From assembly GCA_036023115.1 (NCBI GenBank), contig JAYKKT010000064.1, positions 2,467,001-2,531,000 of the forward strand: 64,000 bases of DNA, read 5' to 3'. Made by a program: the position numbers and the translations under genes. Below are positions 12,223-24,892 of this stretch, piece after piece (position 1 is the first letter of the stretch; the number at the start of each line of letters is the position of its first letter). The notes below the pieces were generated by a model. That model worked only from the letters and a program-made list of their open reading frames with translations. It was not told the origin of the DNA and did not search any database. This DNA is from Brasenia schreberi (taxonomy: Eukaryota > Streptophyta > Magnoliopsida > Nymphaeales > Cabombaceae).

Positions 12223-12850
12223 GTATATATATATATATATATATGAAGAGAGAGAAACTGCATATGCTACGTATTAGGTGTTAGTAAATTTAAATAAATC
12301 TCAATCTTTACGTTTAATTATACATGTTGAAATTCAAATTTTAAAGTAAAAAGTACATATGTATTTTTATATGTATATAATTGATTAAGACACTTATTAT
12401 TTTTAAAATTTAAATTTCAACCATTCATTATCAAACATGAACGATTAAGATTTATAAAATCTTAATGAGATTTAAGTCAAATGTATTACTATACCCTTTT
12501 ACTTTACCTCTAATGCACAATGATTTGAATTTCTACCGACAATCTTAAAGATCAAATAGTGAAAATACTTTTGAAAGATTATACACCAAATGTTATTATG
12601 TATCTCTTTCTCTCTCTATATATATATGACATCTTGACTGCATAATATATTTTGGTGGATAATCTGTATCAATATCTTTATTCATTGATCTTTGAAATAC
12701 ATCTAATGTGATTCAAAATTTCACTATTGATCGTAAAAATCAAAAACTGAAAATATTGTGTAAGATTATACATTGAAATGTATTATGGAGCTAAGATATC
12801 ATATATATATATATATATATATAGATAGAGAGAAAGAGAGAGAGAGAGAG
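12223..12850. repeat. MITE-like hairpins and (TA)n/(GA)n microsatellites
   Basis: Microsatellites lie at 12223-12243 (TA), 12802-12823 (TA) and 12826-12850 (GA). Between them, 12268-12485 has inverted ends (aaataaatctcaatc on the left; its imperfect complement gattaagatttataaa on the right) and internal AT-rich sequence matching 46370-46600 and 47185-47345. I infer a short non-autonomous DNA element without coding capacity. Confidence 0.5.
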
Positions 12851-12854
12851 ACGT

Positions 12855-13170
12855 GCCATTGAGACATGGCCGGTTCCTAAACAACCCAATGGCTTCAACC
12901 GGAATTAAATCGGGTTAGGAATTGGTTGGAACCTGAAACTAAAGATCACTCAGTTCGGTTTCGGTTTCGGTTTCATCTCTTATAAAATCAGAAATGGTGG
13001 TTTTGGTATTTTTTAATTGTTTTCTTATACTTTTTATTGTTTAATAAAAGTACTGGTTTTGAGCGGTTCTTGACTCAAACTTAAACTGTACGGTTCCAGA
13101 ACCGTAACCGTATCTGGCTTTGAATCAGTTCAGTTACGGTTTCAGGTTCGGTGCACAACTTTGGGCTCCC
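12855..13170. repeat. GGTTC/GAACC-rich dispersed repeat
   Basis: Dense ggttcggtttcggtttc and aaccggaa motifs. Similar blocks recur at about 28300-28580, 29400-29560, 41110-41335, 41660-42060 and 59262-59420. Several copies share an outer catggccggttc / ggccatgca edge. Probably a non-autonomous transposon family; the class is undetermined. Confidence 0.5.
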
Positions 13171-13271
13171 ATTGTTAAAAACAAAGAGTTTCTTTGAAGA
13201 TAAGAGGTGAATACTACTGGTTGTATAAAATGGTGTTTTAATGTGTGAGTTACTAGGACGAGCAAGCGGAG

Positions 13272-13307
13272 CAAACAACAACTACAACTAAGCCTTTTCC
13301 CATACTA
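13272..13307 (-). mobile_element. 36 bp RTE 3'-end micro-insertion
   Basis: Only the last 36 bases of the LINE (CAA-rich tail plus ctaagccttttcccatacta) are inserted. The 15 bp duplication gacgagcaagcggag lies at 13257-13271 and 13308-13322. It is the shortest of the RTE insertions here. Confidence 0.88.
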
Positions 13308-13434
13308 GACGAGCAAGCGGAGGACTTTAATTAAATATTCAAACCAGAATCCTAGGTGTTGTTCACGAACAGAGTTGCGGTTAGTGATTAGATATTAATC
13401 CCATGCCTTTCTTGACAACCACCTTGCTTTACCA

Positions 13435-13632
13435 TCGATGCATCCAGTGGCGGAACTAGAATTGTTTGTGGGGTGGGGCAAACTGCCTATACAACCATTT
13501 TAGGTGGGGCGAACTATGTTCGTGGCCATTGATTCATTCTTTCCCCCATAACTTTTTCGTTGGTTTCTGAATTTCTGGCGGAACGGTTGTCTCTCCTCAC
13601 CTCAATGTAGATCCACCATTGGATGCATGATC
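13435..13632. mobile_element. Small MITE-like element with 17 bp terminal inverted repeats
   Basis: The left end atgcatccagtggcgga (13438-13454) is complementary, with two mismatches, to tccaccattggatgcat (13612-13628). The interior is about 160 bp and non-coding. No clear target duplication was found. Confidence 0.5.
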
Positions 13633-15413
13633 ACAATGGGAGAAACCAAAAAACCTTTTCTACTTCTCAGTTTTTGGCATGTTGAAGAAATTAGGAGTCA
13701 AGAATGGTTGAAAGTGAACTAAATCGGGAGTATCCCTGGATTCATCCCTTCATACCAACAATGAAAATCAGCATATGCATATGCATATGCTCTGCCATGC
13801 TAAAGCAAGAAATTTTGTTATGGGTAAAAGATCAAATCCTGATAACTCCTGGAGTTAATGACCACATTGGCCTCAATAACTGTGGTTATGAGGCTTGCCA
13901 CCTCTTAATCATAAGAGTTATGAATAATTAAAATTTTAAAATATTGTAATTAGAGTATTTAATTGTTGTTAAAGAAATCCAAAGAGACAACTAGATTGAG
14001 CCGTCTTTATCTTAAGTGGAAACGGAAAGGGGTGAAAAAGGTCTACAAATATGTAGGAGCAGAGAGGGCAAGTGTACATAATACTTTATAAAAGAGCTCT
14101 ATGTTTTCTTCTCCGTAGAAATCCTCCTCGAAGAGTCTATATTAGGAAGATTCAATGCCCAATAGCGATGCTCAATTGAATGCCTCGAATATGATTACAT
14201 GCTTCTGCAAAGAGCACTAAATACCAACAAATCCTTCTTACAATTCAACAATCTTCCCATCCAACAAAATTGAAGTGGTTATTCATGCATGGATGAATAC
14301 ACGGTTCTCCCTCTAAAAGATTGGATAAAGTTGTTTTTATACTCTAAAGGAGGTAATGGCTGGCAGGTATTTTATATCGTGAGAGATCGACATGACAATT
14401 TTTTAAAAGGCAGGCTAAATAATAGACTAAGCAGCCATAAACCTGAATGGTGGTGGTGGACTAAAGTCATGAGGGATTATAGGCTACCCAAGGTTATTAT
14501 AAAATCCTCTCGAATCAACGCAATGAGGGATCAACATGAAGATCCAAGATAATACTTCTCTTATTGATGCAGATAATTCTACACTAAGTTCATGAAGATT
14601 TTTGTGAGTTTCCAAATTCAATGGATCCCAAAAGAAAGGAACAAACCAACACAACTCCTCACATGATTAAGTTCCTTAAGCAATTCGTTTTGTTGGGATG
14701 ATAAACCATTGAACTAATTGTATATTTTTTGGTCCTCTCCTTAATGTAACTGGCAGGATGTCTGCTTAATCCCATCTTGCTAGTCCCCCCTAAAGAAATC
14801 CTATTCAGGAGTCATTGTGTCCACCATATAAACCGCTACCTTTCTAGTAGTCCATGTAGGCTTATTTCGAAAATTGAACAACCAATCGTGGGAAAACAGA
14901 ATTTGAATATACAAATCACCTTACTCAAATCCAAACGATAATTGTATTGATCAGCCTTTCAGGTCTCTCCACTTTACCTGTCAAAAACTGAGGCCGGTGC
15001 TATCATTCACATGAAAAGTGAGCAAAGTAACAGTTTGAGACCACCCACTTTCTCCAAAGAAAGAAGTCAACAGTATTTTGGTGATATGGTGCAACATCGT
15101 TAAGCCGCTCCATCAGAGGGAGCATATGACAAAAACCAAGCAGCGTTAAACTATAAAACATTGGGCAACCAATCACCATTTCTTTATTAATAATCTGAAA
15201 TCATGGCATGCATTCCCATATGGCTTGACACATCCCATGCTTCAGTTCTCTAAAATTTTGTATGAAAATTCTTCTCTAATTCTTATTCATAATGCAATCT
15301 TAGAATTGGAAATGATAAAAAGTATTCATTACCAACGATCTCATACTTCAATTGTATTCTAATATTTAGGCATGTCCCGCACTTTAATTAAACTCTAATG
15401 CTCATGCGTGTGC

Positions 15414-15445
<32 letters not shown>

Positions 15446-15870
15446 GTGTCAGAGAGAGAGAGAGCTTTGTTATACGGGTACCCACTACAAACAACACATT
15501 GACTAGATGCCGACTCTGGTACCCTGCAATGACTGAATCAAATGTGTCGACACAACAATCTATATCATAGAGAAAGAATCATCAAACATGGCCTCCAACT
15601 TTAGTGTAACAGAAAAGAATTTTGAGAGTAATGTGAACACCAATTCAGTTTTATTCCTTTCTCCGCTGAAATAGGTACAAGCCCGAGCACCTTCCGCTTT
15701 CCCGACTTCCAAAAAGAAAAGAAGACAAGACTCATCCTAGAGCGCCATTTCTTCACAATTTCCCTGAATTCCAGGAGAAAGAAAACCCCCATAATCCTCC
15801 CCCCTATTTACAACCCCCAATGCAATAAACCCTCTCCTCAAAATCCCAGCACCCTTCAGAGTTTTATGCA
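13633..15870. other. Intergenic stretch without a recognised gene
   Basis: One 87-codon open frame (14289-14552, plus) begins MDEYTVLPLKDWIKLF and has a WWWW run; I cannot assign it and see no splice partner. A gtgtgc-type GT-rich microsatellite lies at 15404-15450, followed by a short GA run. The 3' untranslated region of the TPS gene probably occupies the last hundred or so bases before 15963. Confidence 0.4.
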
Positions 15871-16927
15871 AATATGCAAACGCAAGATTCAAGAAACAAA
15901 TCCACCAGCAACCGCCATTGTTTCAGAGTCGTGCAAAAAGATTAGGCCATTGATAATTTAGTCTAGGCACCAACAAGAGCATCAAGCATTTTCATCACCT
16001 CAACAGTGTCATCAACATAATACTTAGCCTTACTTGGCTTCTGACCTACCGTGCATGCAAACACTTCTCTGTTAGACGAAGACCCAGAAGCAGATGAGCC
16101 AGCACCACCACTCCTAATAACCTCGAACATGTCCTCGTCTGACCGGTCATCACCAATGCATAACGCAAAGTCAGGTTGTCTGTTTCCTTCCGCCATTACT
16201 GAGAGCAGCTTCTCTGCCACACTACCTTTACTAACACCCTGATTTTAAGGAAGAACAAGAAAAGTATAAATAATCGATTCATGTTAACATTTCATCACAT
16301 TTTGCTATATGCAAACCATATTCCCTAACTGATTGCACAGAAGAAATTTGGTCCTAAGAGAACCACCTATATGCATCCATACATGTACATAATCATTTCC
16401 AAATGCACAAGACTTGGCAGGAGCTTGAAGAGTTGCTTTAGGTTAATTTGAGAAAAAATGATGCCAGATGAAGAGGACAATAGTCACAATACAACAACTG
16501 TCTTTTTCCATACTAGATGGGGTCAGCTACATGGATTCTTTGTTTCCACATGGCCCTATCATGTGCTATACTAGCAGTTAACTCAATATAAAATAGATTA
16601 TTGTTTATAGTTTCTTTCCAACACTTTTGTGGTCATACTCTTCCTCTTTTAACATTTTCACAATCCATTTTTTCATATCTCCTTACGAGAGCGTCATTGG
16701 GTCGTCTTTCTACGTGCCCAAATCATCTTAAACGATTTTCTCTCATTTTGTCCTCTATCGATGCTACTTCTAATTTTTCCAATTTGTTTCTAATAACCTC
16801 ATTATGTATAAGGTCTTTTCTTGTATGACGGCTCATCCATCTTAACATCTTCATTTATGCTACAAAACAACTTTTACAAATGTTGATAATTAACTGTCTA
16901 ACACTCGGAATCATGAAACATAGCATG

Positions 16928-19900
16928 TCTAATAAGTGTTATCCGTATCGTATAGCAGCTCCACGATACGATACACTGGTGTATCACATAGATAAAGTTA
17001 TCAGGTCATATCGGCCAGAGACCTTTATAAAAGGTTTCTAGCTTAACAAAAACCCACATTTTTGTGGGTTTCTGGCATTTGTTGGAGTCTGTTGAGAAAG
17101 CTCCCAAGGTGGTCTCTGGCGTCTCCCAAGGTGCCCTACGATGTCTGTGCAAGGCTCCTAACCCAAGTTGTTTGTATATATTTTGAGTTTTTTAGATTTT
17201 TTTTATTTTTATGTTTTTTTAATGACAATACATGAGATTATGAAGTATGTGAATAAGATTTTTATTGTATTCGTTAAGTGGAAGACACTTTATTTAAGTG
17301 TTAAGTGAAGATTGCAGATTTATGAAGTGCTTTTATTTTAAGGTCTTTTATTAGATTGAAGTGTTCAATTGAGGTGACAGGAAGGGGTGTTAGAGACTCC
17401 CAATCTCGGTTAGATGATCTGGCATGTCAGTGGAATACACCAGTTGAGGGAAACAAATTGAAGATAAAATGTTTGTTTTGTGAGAAGGTGGTTAGTGGTG
17501 AAATTTTATGATTGAAGCATCACTTCGCAGGGACTAGGAAAGAAGTTGCTCCATGCACGGGCATAGTTAGTAAATTGCCAGCAACCATATGATTGAGAGC
17601 ATACTTGAGATGAGATAACAAAAAGATGATTTAGGGATGTTTGGGGAAGAGGATGATGATGTTGAATTTGGTGATAATATTCTTTTTAATGATAGGACAA
17701 AGGTTGGTAGTAGTAGTTCTCGACCACCACCCATAGAAAAGAGGATTGTTAAAGATGTTGCAAGTGGAAGTGGTAGAAGAGCTTACTCTAGCATACAATC
17801 ATTTTTTTCCTCCTAACACTACACATAGTACTCAACCTGGAATTCGTACTGATATGGCTTCAAAGCAATTACATGGGCAAACAAACATTGTAGTGGGCAG
17901 ATAGTTTTATGATGCATGCATTCCATTTAATGATGCAATTGCTAACATTGGTCCAATGTATAAGATGCCTTCTTATCAAAAGTTAAGAGAAAAACTATTA
18001 TATAAGATTTCTTGAAGTTTAGGAGTATTGTTTCACTTTGAGAGAGTCATTGAAAGAAATAAGATGTACTATTATGGCAGACGGATGACCACATAGATTG
18101 AGGAAGAACTTTATTAAACTTTCTTATGTATTGTCCTAAATGACTTATGTTTTTGAGATCCCTAAACATGTCAAAGGAGAGGCATACTATAAAGGTCCTA
18201 AGGCAAATGTCTAATAGGGTGATATCTGAGGTTGGCCTAGATAATGTAGTCAAATTCATTGATATCCGAGGTTGGGCTAGATAATATAGTCCAATTCATT
18301 ACAGATAATACTACTAATTATAAAACAATTAGGAAGGAGTTAACAGATACTTATGGGATTTTTTATTAGACAGACACTATGTGCAACCCATTGTTTAGAT
18401 CTCATCCTTGAGAATATTGGTGAGATGGATGAGATAAAGGCAACAATTGAGTATTGCCAAGATATCACCAAATTTATATACAACCATGTTTTATATTATA
18501 TATGATGAGAAAATATATAGATAGTGCAGAGCTCTTTCGTATAACTGCAACTCAGTTTGCAACTAATTTCTTATTTGTACATAGCATTGTGAAACAAATG
18601 CAAGCCTTGAAGAGAATGTTCTCCTCAAATGAGTGACAACAATTTGCAAAGTTGCCTCAAAATAAAAGAAATAGAAAGCTAAATGAGATTTCAGAGGCAA
18701 TCTTTAGGAATACATTTTGGAACTCCTGTGTTAGACTGTTGAAGATTTCATGTCCTTTAGTGAAAGTTTTGAGATTGACCGATAGCAAGGATAAACCATC
18801 TATGGACTATCTTTATGAAGACATTGGATAGGGCAAAAGAAGCCATTAGAAGTAATTCCAATGGAAGAAAGAGAAATTATGTAAACATTATAGATAACAG
18901 ATGAAACAAACAATTGCATCAGCCTATTCATGCTGCATCTTATTACCTAAACTCAACATTCAGGTATTCAACAAGCCTTAAAAGGGACGGTGAGGTAAAC
19001 TGAGGTATCATTGATTGTATAGAGAGATTATCCCTAACGAGAGTAGAGCAGATACCGTCCAAGTCAATTGTTTATCATCATATTTAAGTTTCTTAAATCT
19101 TATATTTATTGTGAATTAAGTTCCTAATGTTTGTCTTTTTCTATCAGATATTTGATGTAATTGGTTTGGAAGTAATTGCCCAAACCTTAGCGATTTTGCA
19201 GTAAGAGTTGTGAGCCAAACCTATAGTACAATGGGTTGTGAAAGGAATTGGAGTATCTTTGAATACATCCACACAAAAAAGCATAATACGTTGGACCATA
19301 AATGACTCAATGACTTAGTTTTCATCCATTGTAACATGCGGCTCCGATAGAGGTAATCTTATATTAGTTACTAATTAAAGATTCAATTCAATATTTATTT
19401 TACTTAAATTATTAATGTTATTTACTAATTACTTTATCTTTCTTTCTTCCAGGCAATTAAAAAAGTTAAACAAGGAAGAAAACCAATTAGATCCAATAAG
19501 TTTGAAAGTAGATTATGAAAGATAACGAAGCAAATACACTCCTAACCGAAGAAGATATTACATAGATTAATTTGGAAAGATCGCAATAACAATATAATCA
19601 AGGGGATGAAATTTTTTATTTTAAAGCAGAAGGTAGTGAGGATCTTCAGCAAGAAGAAGATGAAGATTATTTACTTATGATCCTGATTATAATGTGTAAA
19701 TGTATTTTTTCCAATTAAATGAATTGTTTGTAAGGATGTCCTGTACTACTTCAAAATATGTAATTTTTTTTCAATTATTGAATTGTGAATTATGAATATG
19801 TATCATATTTTTGCATTATATGAATTCTTTGCAATTATTATATTTTTTCTGATATTTACCATTTTTTTAGTATTAAATTACGATATAGAGTGATACGATA

Positions 19901-19945
19901 CATATCGTGAACCAAAACGATACACGATACTATACGCATCGAATA
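16928..19945 (+). mobile_element. hAT DNA transposon with decayed transposase
   Basis: The ends carry imperfect inverted repeats rich in gtatcgtat and cgatacgatacac motifs. Plus-strand coding remnants, in order: a BED zinc finger around 17395-17560 (KCLFCEKVVSGE, then a TGA stop, LKHHFAGT); a DUF659-like region near 18050 (TIMADG); and the hAT C-terminal dimerisation region near 19190-19340 (MGCERNWSIFEYIHTKKHNT, LNDLVFIHCNMRLR). Multiple in-frame stops exclude function. A tandem duplication of about 55 bp occurs near 18212-18300. No convincing 8 bp target duplication is visible. Confidence 0.82.
17388..19345 (+). pseudogene. hAT transposase pseudogene
   Basis: Carries the BED-finger, DUF659-like and hATC segments described for the element at 16928-19945, in three frames with premature stops. 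The stop in the finger is TGA at the position where the family usually has Arg (CGA to TGA, a typical decay of methylated CpG). Confidence 0.8.
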
Positions 19946-20095
19946 TTTACCTTTCAACTTCAATGATATCTTCTTGTCACATAGAATACCTGATGCCCCT
20001 CTCCATTTTAACCAACCGGTATTAATTCTATGCATAACATCTCCATCAATTTTTCTATCACTTTGAAAAATTGACCTACGTATTTAAAAAAAATT

Positions 20096-20923
20096 GTGGG
20101 GGATGCAATGTTTTCCAATCTTGATTTCTATGTCGACAACAAAATCTAAACGAACAAGGGCACTCCTCTTATATCAACCCACTTGTCACAAAAGCTCCTC
20201 TGCAGGTTTCCTCCATATTGAAGGTCACGGAGACTCAAGTTCCTACAACTTGGGATCCGCTCTCTCCATTTGACAAGAAAAACACTCACTAATAAATGCC
20301 TTTTATATGATCTGTTCCTTATCCAGGAACAACCTGTGTTGCTGACGCACTCACATGAACCCACATGAAATGTCGTATGCGGCATTAGTGGAACCCAGCT
20401 GCAGATGCAGGCAGCATGTTCTTAAGCAGCCACATACGCAGTCACATAGTTGATTATGTGGTTAGGGTGGGTCGATGTTTTAATTCTTAAAAAAAATGCA
20501 AAATGCTTGTCGAATTAACTTGGATTATTCACTCCACATTGTGAATTGCATTGCTTGGAAATTGAACTAGTTACTTAATCTTAAAACTTTATACTTCCTT
20601 TATCATTAGCATGAAATGAGACAGATAAGAACGTAGTGTCTATCTATGTTGTGGATCATATATTATAATGAAACACAACACTCATGCTACAGAAACTTTT
20701 CTAAATGAATTACCAATTTTTATTTTTACAATAAGTATGTTGATCAGACCGCCTAAGTACTATTAGAAGGTCTGCAAACATAAGCAACGCTACACACTAT
20801 CAACAACATAGCGGATAATCTGAATTAGACAATGGAAATGCATGACAGCAGGGTGTTATAGGAAGACAGTTCTAAAACAAAATGGAAATAGCTCTGACAA
20901 AAAATAGTGGCATGCATTAATAC
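20096..20923. other. TPS intron 2, proximal part
   Basis: No gene or clear repeat recognised. The open frame on the minus strand at 20146-20385 has no family signature. Confidence 0.5.
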
Positions 20924-21200
20924 CTGCGGTTTGACTTCTACTATGTGCCGTCCACTCTTGACTACAACTGGCTCGTTAGCAAGCACATTTTCAAGGTGGT
21001 CAAGTAATTCCTTTGCTTGACAAGAGCCAAAGTCAGGGTCAGCATCTTGGTGGTGCCAGACAATAGCACTCTCCTTGGTCTCTATCCATGACCCATCAGT
21101 AGTCTCCATGTACAGCCTCATGACGGGTTCCGCCATCTGCAACCATGAAAAGTCGCTAGGCTGATCACAGCATGTTGCCCACTCTTCATCTTTTGACCAC

Positions 21201-23415
21201 CTGAGGCAATCACACACTATGAGAGAAAGAGGGAGAGTTCCTAGCTGCAAAATTAATGCAGCGAAATAAGAACCTAGATCTCGGACATTTGGAACCCCTT
21301 TCAGGTGAATTAAAAGGTCAAAGGCACATCTAACCTAACAGACCCGTTACAATAAGAAAGTATTCAGAACATATGAGGTTGTTTGAGAACCAAAATTGAA
21401 ATACAAGTAAATCCCTATACTAATTTACTTTGATCAGTTACTTTAGTCAAGTTAATCTTAAGCATGTATTTGCTCATTATACACATACAATAAAGGGACA
21501 CATCTGCCCCACAAAAGCACCAATGCCGGTTCATTAGGATAAGGGTACCAGTAAGGTGCTTGACACGACCCACTAAGTGAACGGCCAGCATCCTAGTGGC
21601 TAAAAGCGTCCAGAAAGCTTTCAATTTTTACAGAGAGCATCTGTCTTTTTTGGAAAAGAGACAGCTCATTGCCTCTTATCAACTTAGTTGTTTACTTAAT
21701 ATTATATTTTCTAAACCAATTGCTAGCCTATGTCCATGTCCTTTTGGAAAAGAGACATCCTAGTGGCCCCAATTCATGACCTTGGACATTAATCAACCAT
21801 GTCATTTTGAAGACAAAATCACCCATAACATGCAGAGATCACCTAAACTTCAAACAGATAGCCTGTAGGAAACATGTGTAATGTTCAAACAAATGAACAA
21901 ATTCTCAAAGCAGATTAATTTTCTTACATGCAAAAGCCTAAAACAGCATAACTAAAACGCAATAGACTGCATCCATAGATTCTTAATCAGCAAGTCTGGA
22001 CTGAAATATCCCCACCCCCCACTCACCACACAATGAAAACATTGAAACAGGGAAATAAAAGAATTGAAGATGGTTTAGCTGAGAAGAGGAAATCAAACAG
22101 ACGAAGTTGGTTTTTTTGAGATGATAATAGTAAATGCTGCTAGTGCCCCAACATTGTATCACGACGAACTGCTGAATCACCTCTACCACTAAAAAATTGA
22201 AAAGCATCTTATGACATGCAACTATACATTATAGCCGTCAAAATTCATGATAAGATACACATCTTTCCCATCATGGTCATCATCTGCTTTGTGTGATTCC
22301 CTTTGCTTCTGCAATCTTTTCTTTTTTGGTTGCAAGAGGAGGCCGAAGCCACACACCCACACACATGCACCCCTGGGAATCAACCCCCACCAGCAGCCAG
22401 GGAGTCTAAGGGACACTGCTAGTTGAGCTAACGCTCTGGGTGCTTTTCTTCCACAAACTTGATCTAAGATCTTCAAGTGTGCAACCCACACACGTTCATT
22501 AGAGTCTGGAACTTGATTTTCTAGCACTCAAGTATAGCATTCAAGTATGTCAAACTCATAGATATCAGATCTTTCCTATTCAGTTACAAAGTCTAAAGTA
22601 GGTGGTGAGCTTGTTCTGAGTCCCTGACCAAGGAGGACACCGTCAATATAAAATGATAATATGTTTTCTATCGGAACAATGGTCGCTACTCGTAAAGTAT
22701 CAAATTTATAACCACACAATGATATGCCTGTTTGAATCATTATAACATGCACACAATCATTTAAAATTTAAAGAGAAAACGTAGTCTTTGCAGTCGACAT
22801 CAATGCAGAAGCACAGTTACTATATAACAACATGATAGACTGCTTGCACTCAGTCAAATTTCTTGTGAAACTTAAAACAAATCATTACCTCATAATATAT
22901 ACATATACATATATTTATATATGTAAACACACACATCTGAAATCAAGCTCTAAATTTATGAAATTTGTGGGGGAATTTCTAATCCATACTTTTTCATTAG
23001 TCACAAGTAATTCAGGCATCCTGATTTACACACCATAGTTCATCTGAAATCAAGCGTGTGAGTTTCTTGCATGAAATTTTGAGAGGGGGGGGAGAACTCA
23101 GGCAGTTTCCAATTGATAGCTTTGATTATGACACATTAAATATCAACAATTAGCATTACATAAATAATACAAAATAAAGAATGAGTTTTTGGTACTCCTG
23201 AAAATGGTAAAAGGAGACACCAATTTATGCTCAAATGTGCAATTTCATTCAAAGTCCTCACTGTGTAAACATCTTTTAAAGGACCATGCATTGAGGATCT
23301 AGGTTCAAACAAAGCAAACATAACATCAAAGAACATTAACAATCTATGACTTTGAACATCATAATTGCATTTAAGGCTACCAAACAAAAAAACATGTAAG
23401 ATCAGGAAACCACAC
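21201..23415. other. TPS intron 1
   Basis: Phase-matched GT-AG intron (donor GTGTGG at 23415, acceptor CAG ending 21201) joining AAEHGYFLR to WSKDEEW. It contains a SINE at about 22312-22450 and short (TA)n and CA-rich stretches near 22905-22945. No gene is seen. Confidence 0.75.
22312..22450 (-). mobile_element. tRNA-derived SINE
   Basis: On the minus strand it has a tRNA-like head with a B-box-like gggggttgattccc and a 3' segment ggcttcggcctcctc. The same 3' segment occurs in the SINE copies at 31605-31725 and 41352-41465. Boundaries are approximate. Confidence 0.6.
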
Positions 23416-24892
23416 CTCAAGAAATAGCCATGCTCTGCAGCAATTCCAAGCTTCTCACAAGGAGAAAACCAATTGCTTAATGATTCCTTTCCTCTTCCAC
23501 TCACGATGAACACCGTATTCCTAGGATCGGTGCATAGCTTGTTCAAGATACAAATCACCTCTGCACTGGGGCTCTTATCGATTGAAGACTCAGGCATCAT
23601 GGTACCATCGTAATCCAACAATATAACCCTGCATCTCGTCCTCCTATATGCAGATGCTATATGCTCGATCGACAGCTTCCGGAAACTGGGATCAAGAGAT
23701 ACTACCCTGAATTGCATCCCAAATCCAATTCCCCAACACCTCCTCCTCTGATGATCTTTGCAGAATCTCTCCAGATCCCATCCCTTACAGCTGTGACGAT
23801 AACACACTCAGCAATGCTGTAATAGGCAACTTTTTCAGCAATTGAAACCGATCTATCAATAAAAACAATAGGTTCATAACCAGGCCGCCCAAACACTCTG
23901 TTGATCCTGCCACAGCTTTCTTGTATTTCAGCACGTATCTCCTCTAGATGAATCCCTTTACCCCTTGCAGGATTAACTATCTGTATCAGAACAGCCCTTC
24001 CTTGCCATTTGGGGTGTTGTCTGAGCATCTGTTCCATAGCCAAAATCTTCAAATTTATGCCTTTAAAAATGTCCATATCGTCAACACCAAGCAAGACGGT
24101 TTTTCCTTCAAATTGCTGTTTGAGCTCCCTTACCTTACACTCCTCATCAGCCATTCTCATAACCGATTCAATTCGACCCATGTGAATCCCAACAGGCATA
24201 ATTTTAATACTGATAGTCCTTCCATAATATTCCAATCCTAAATAGCCCCTCTTCGATTGATACTCCAGACCCAACATACGACTGCAACAGGAAAGGTCAT
24301 CTGAATTTACCACTTCTACAACCTTATCAGCAAAAATCTTGTTCGCAGATACATAAGCCTGCCAGCAAGATCGGTCAAAGCGGCCACTGCTACTAGGAGA
24401 AAGTGGTAACATGTAATGGAAAAGTGGCCAGAGGTGCTGCTTACAGAACCCATGGTAGAAGTTGTTATAGATATCATCAGGCAAAAAGGCAGGAACACAT
24501 TTGAACTTCTCCAATAGTATCTGTGCAACCTCATCTTGCTCGCCAGGATCTACTTCGACCTTCAAAGAACCAACATAAAGAACATCCAGGTCCTCTGACA
24601 ACCCATCTTTGAGCTGTAACAGAAGGGAATCCTCATCCCAACTAAACGTCCAGCCAGCGTTATCCGGTCTCCTGCGAGTCCGCAATGGGAGCTGGTTAGC
24701 GACAATGATCACCCGTTCCTGGCCTGCAGAAGAGGTAACATCCGATGCAACACTGTTTGCAGCATCATCATCAAACTCTGAGACTATTCCTGGAACCGAC
24801 ATAACTCTAGGAAAGCGTTTCCCAATTCGGCCCTCCGTAGGGACAATTCCCGTAGCAAGATCCAAAAGATTGGTGTATGACCTTGATGTCAT

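Larger units (their letters stand above)
16491..20095 (-). mobile_element. RTE LINE copy in TPS intron 2, split by a hAT element
   Basis: Left part 16491-16930 starts with the 3' signature (acaacaactg, tccatactagatggggtcag) and runs to catgtctaat. The right part resumes at about 19945 with atatttacctttcaac and continues to about 20095. Both halves align in order with the RTE copy at 7645-9660. The hAT at about 16928-19945 lies between them. About ten bases of the expected LINE sequence are missing at the junction. Confidence 0.82.
15963..24892 (-). pseudogene. Class II trehalose-6-phosphate synthase/phosphatase-like gene with two exon-1 deletions
   Basis: Family role: a GT20 synthase domain fused to a TPP-like phosphatase domain; plant class II members are mostly regulatory proteins of trehalose-6-P sugar signalling. 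Exons: 24892-23416, 21200-20924, 16238-15963, with clean splice sites in phase. Exon 1 starts MTSRSYTNLLDLATG and follows TPS5-11 proteins through DEDSLLLQLKDGL and FADKVVEVVNSDD. It then jumps straight to LSCCSRMLGLEYQSKRGY: about 70 residues, including the HDYHLM loop, are missing in frame. After VTAVRDG about 100 more residues are missing and the frame shifts, resuming as DLERFCKDHQRRRCWGIGFG. The TPP domain then reads normally: LLDYDGT, FIVSGRG, AAEHGYFLR, exon 2 WSKDEEWATCC, exon 3 GDDRSDEDMF and VGQKPSKAKYYVDDT. Exon 1 is 1477 nt, against roughly 2 kb usual for the family. The second deletion separates the two domains, so I call it a pseudogene; a truncated or TPP-only product is the alternative. 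Confidence 0.92.

Noticed and set aside
14289..14552. 87-codon frame as a gene
   Set aside because: No recognised family and no flanking exons; left as unassigned in the intergenic description.
23136..23415. Continuation of the TPS frame past 23416
   Set aside because: The frame stays open by chance into intron 1; family alignment and a GTGTGG donor place the exon end at 23416, in phase with exon 2.
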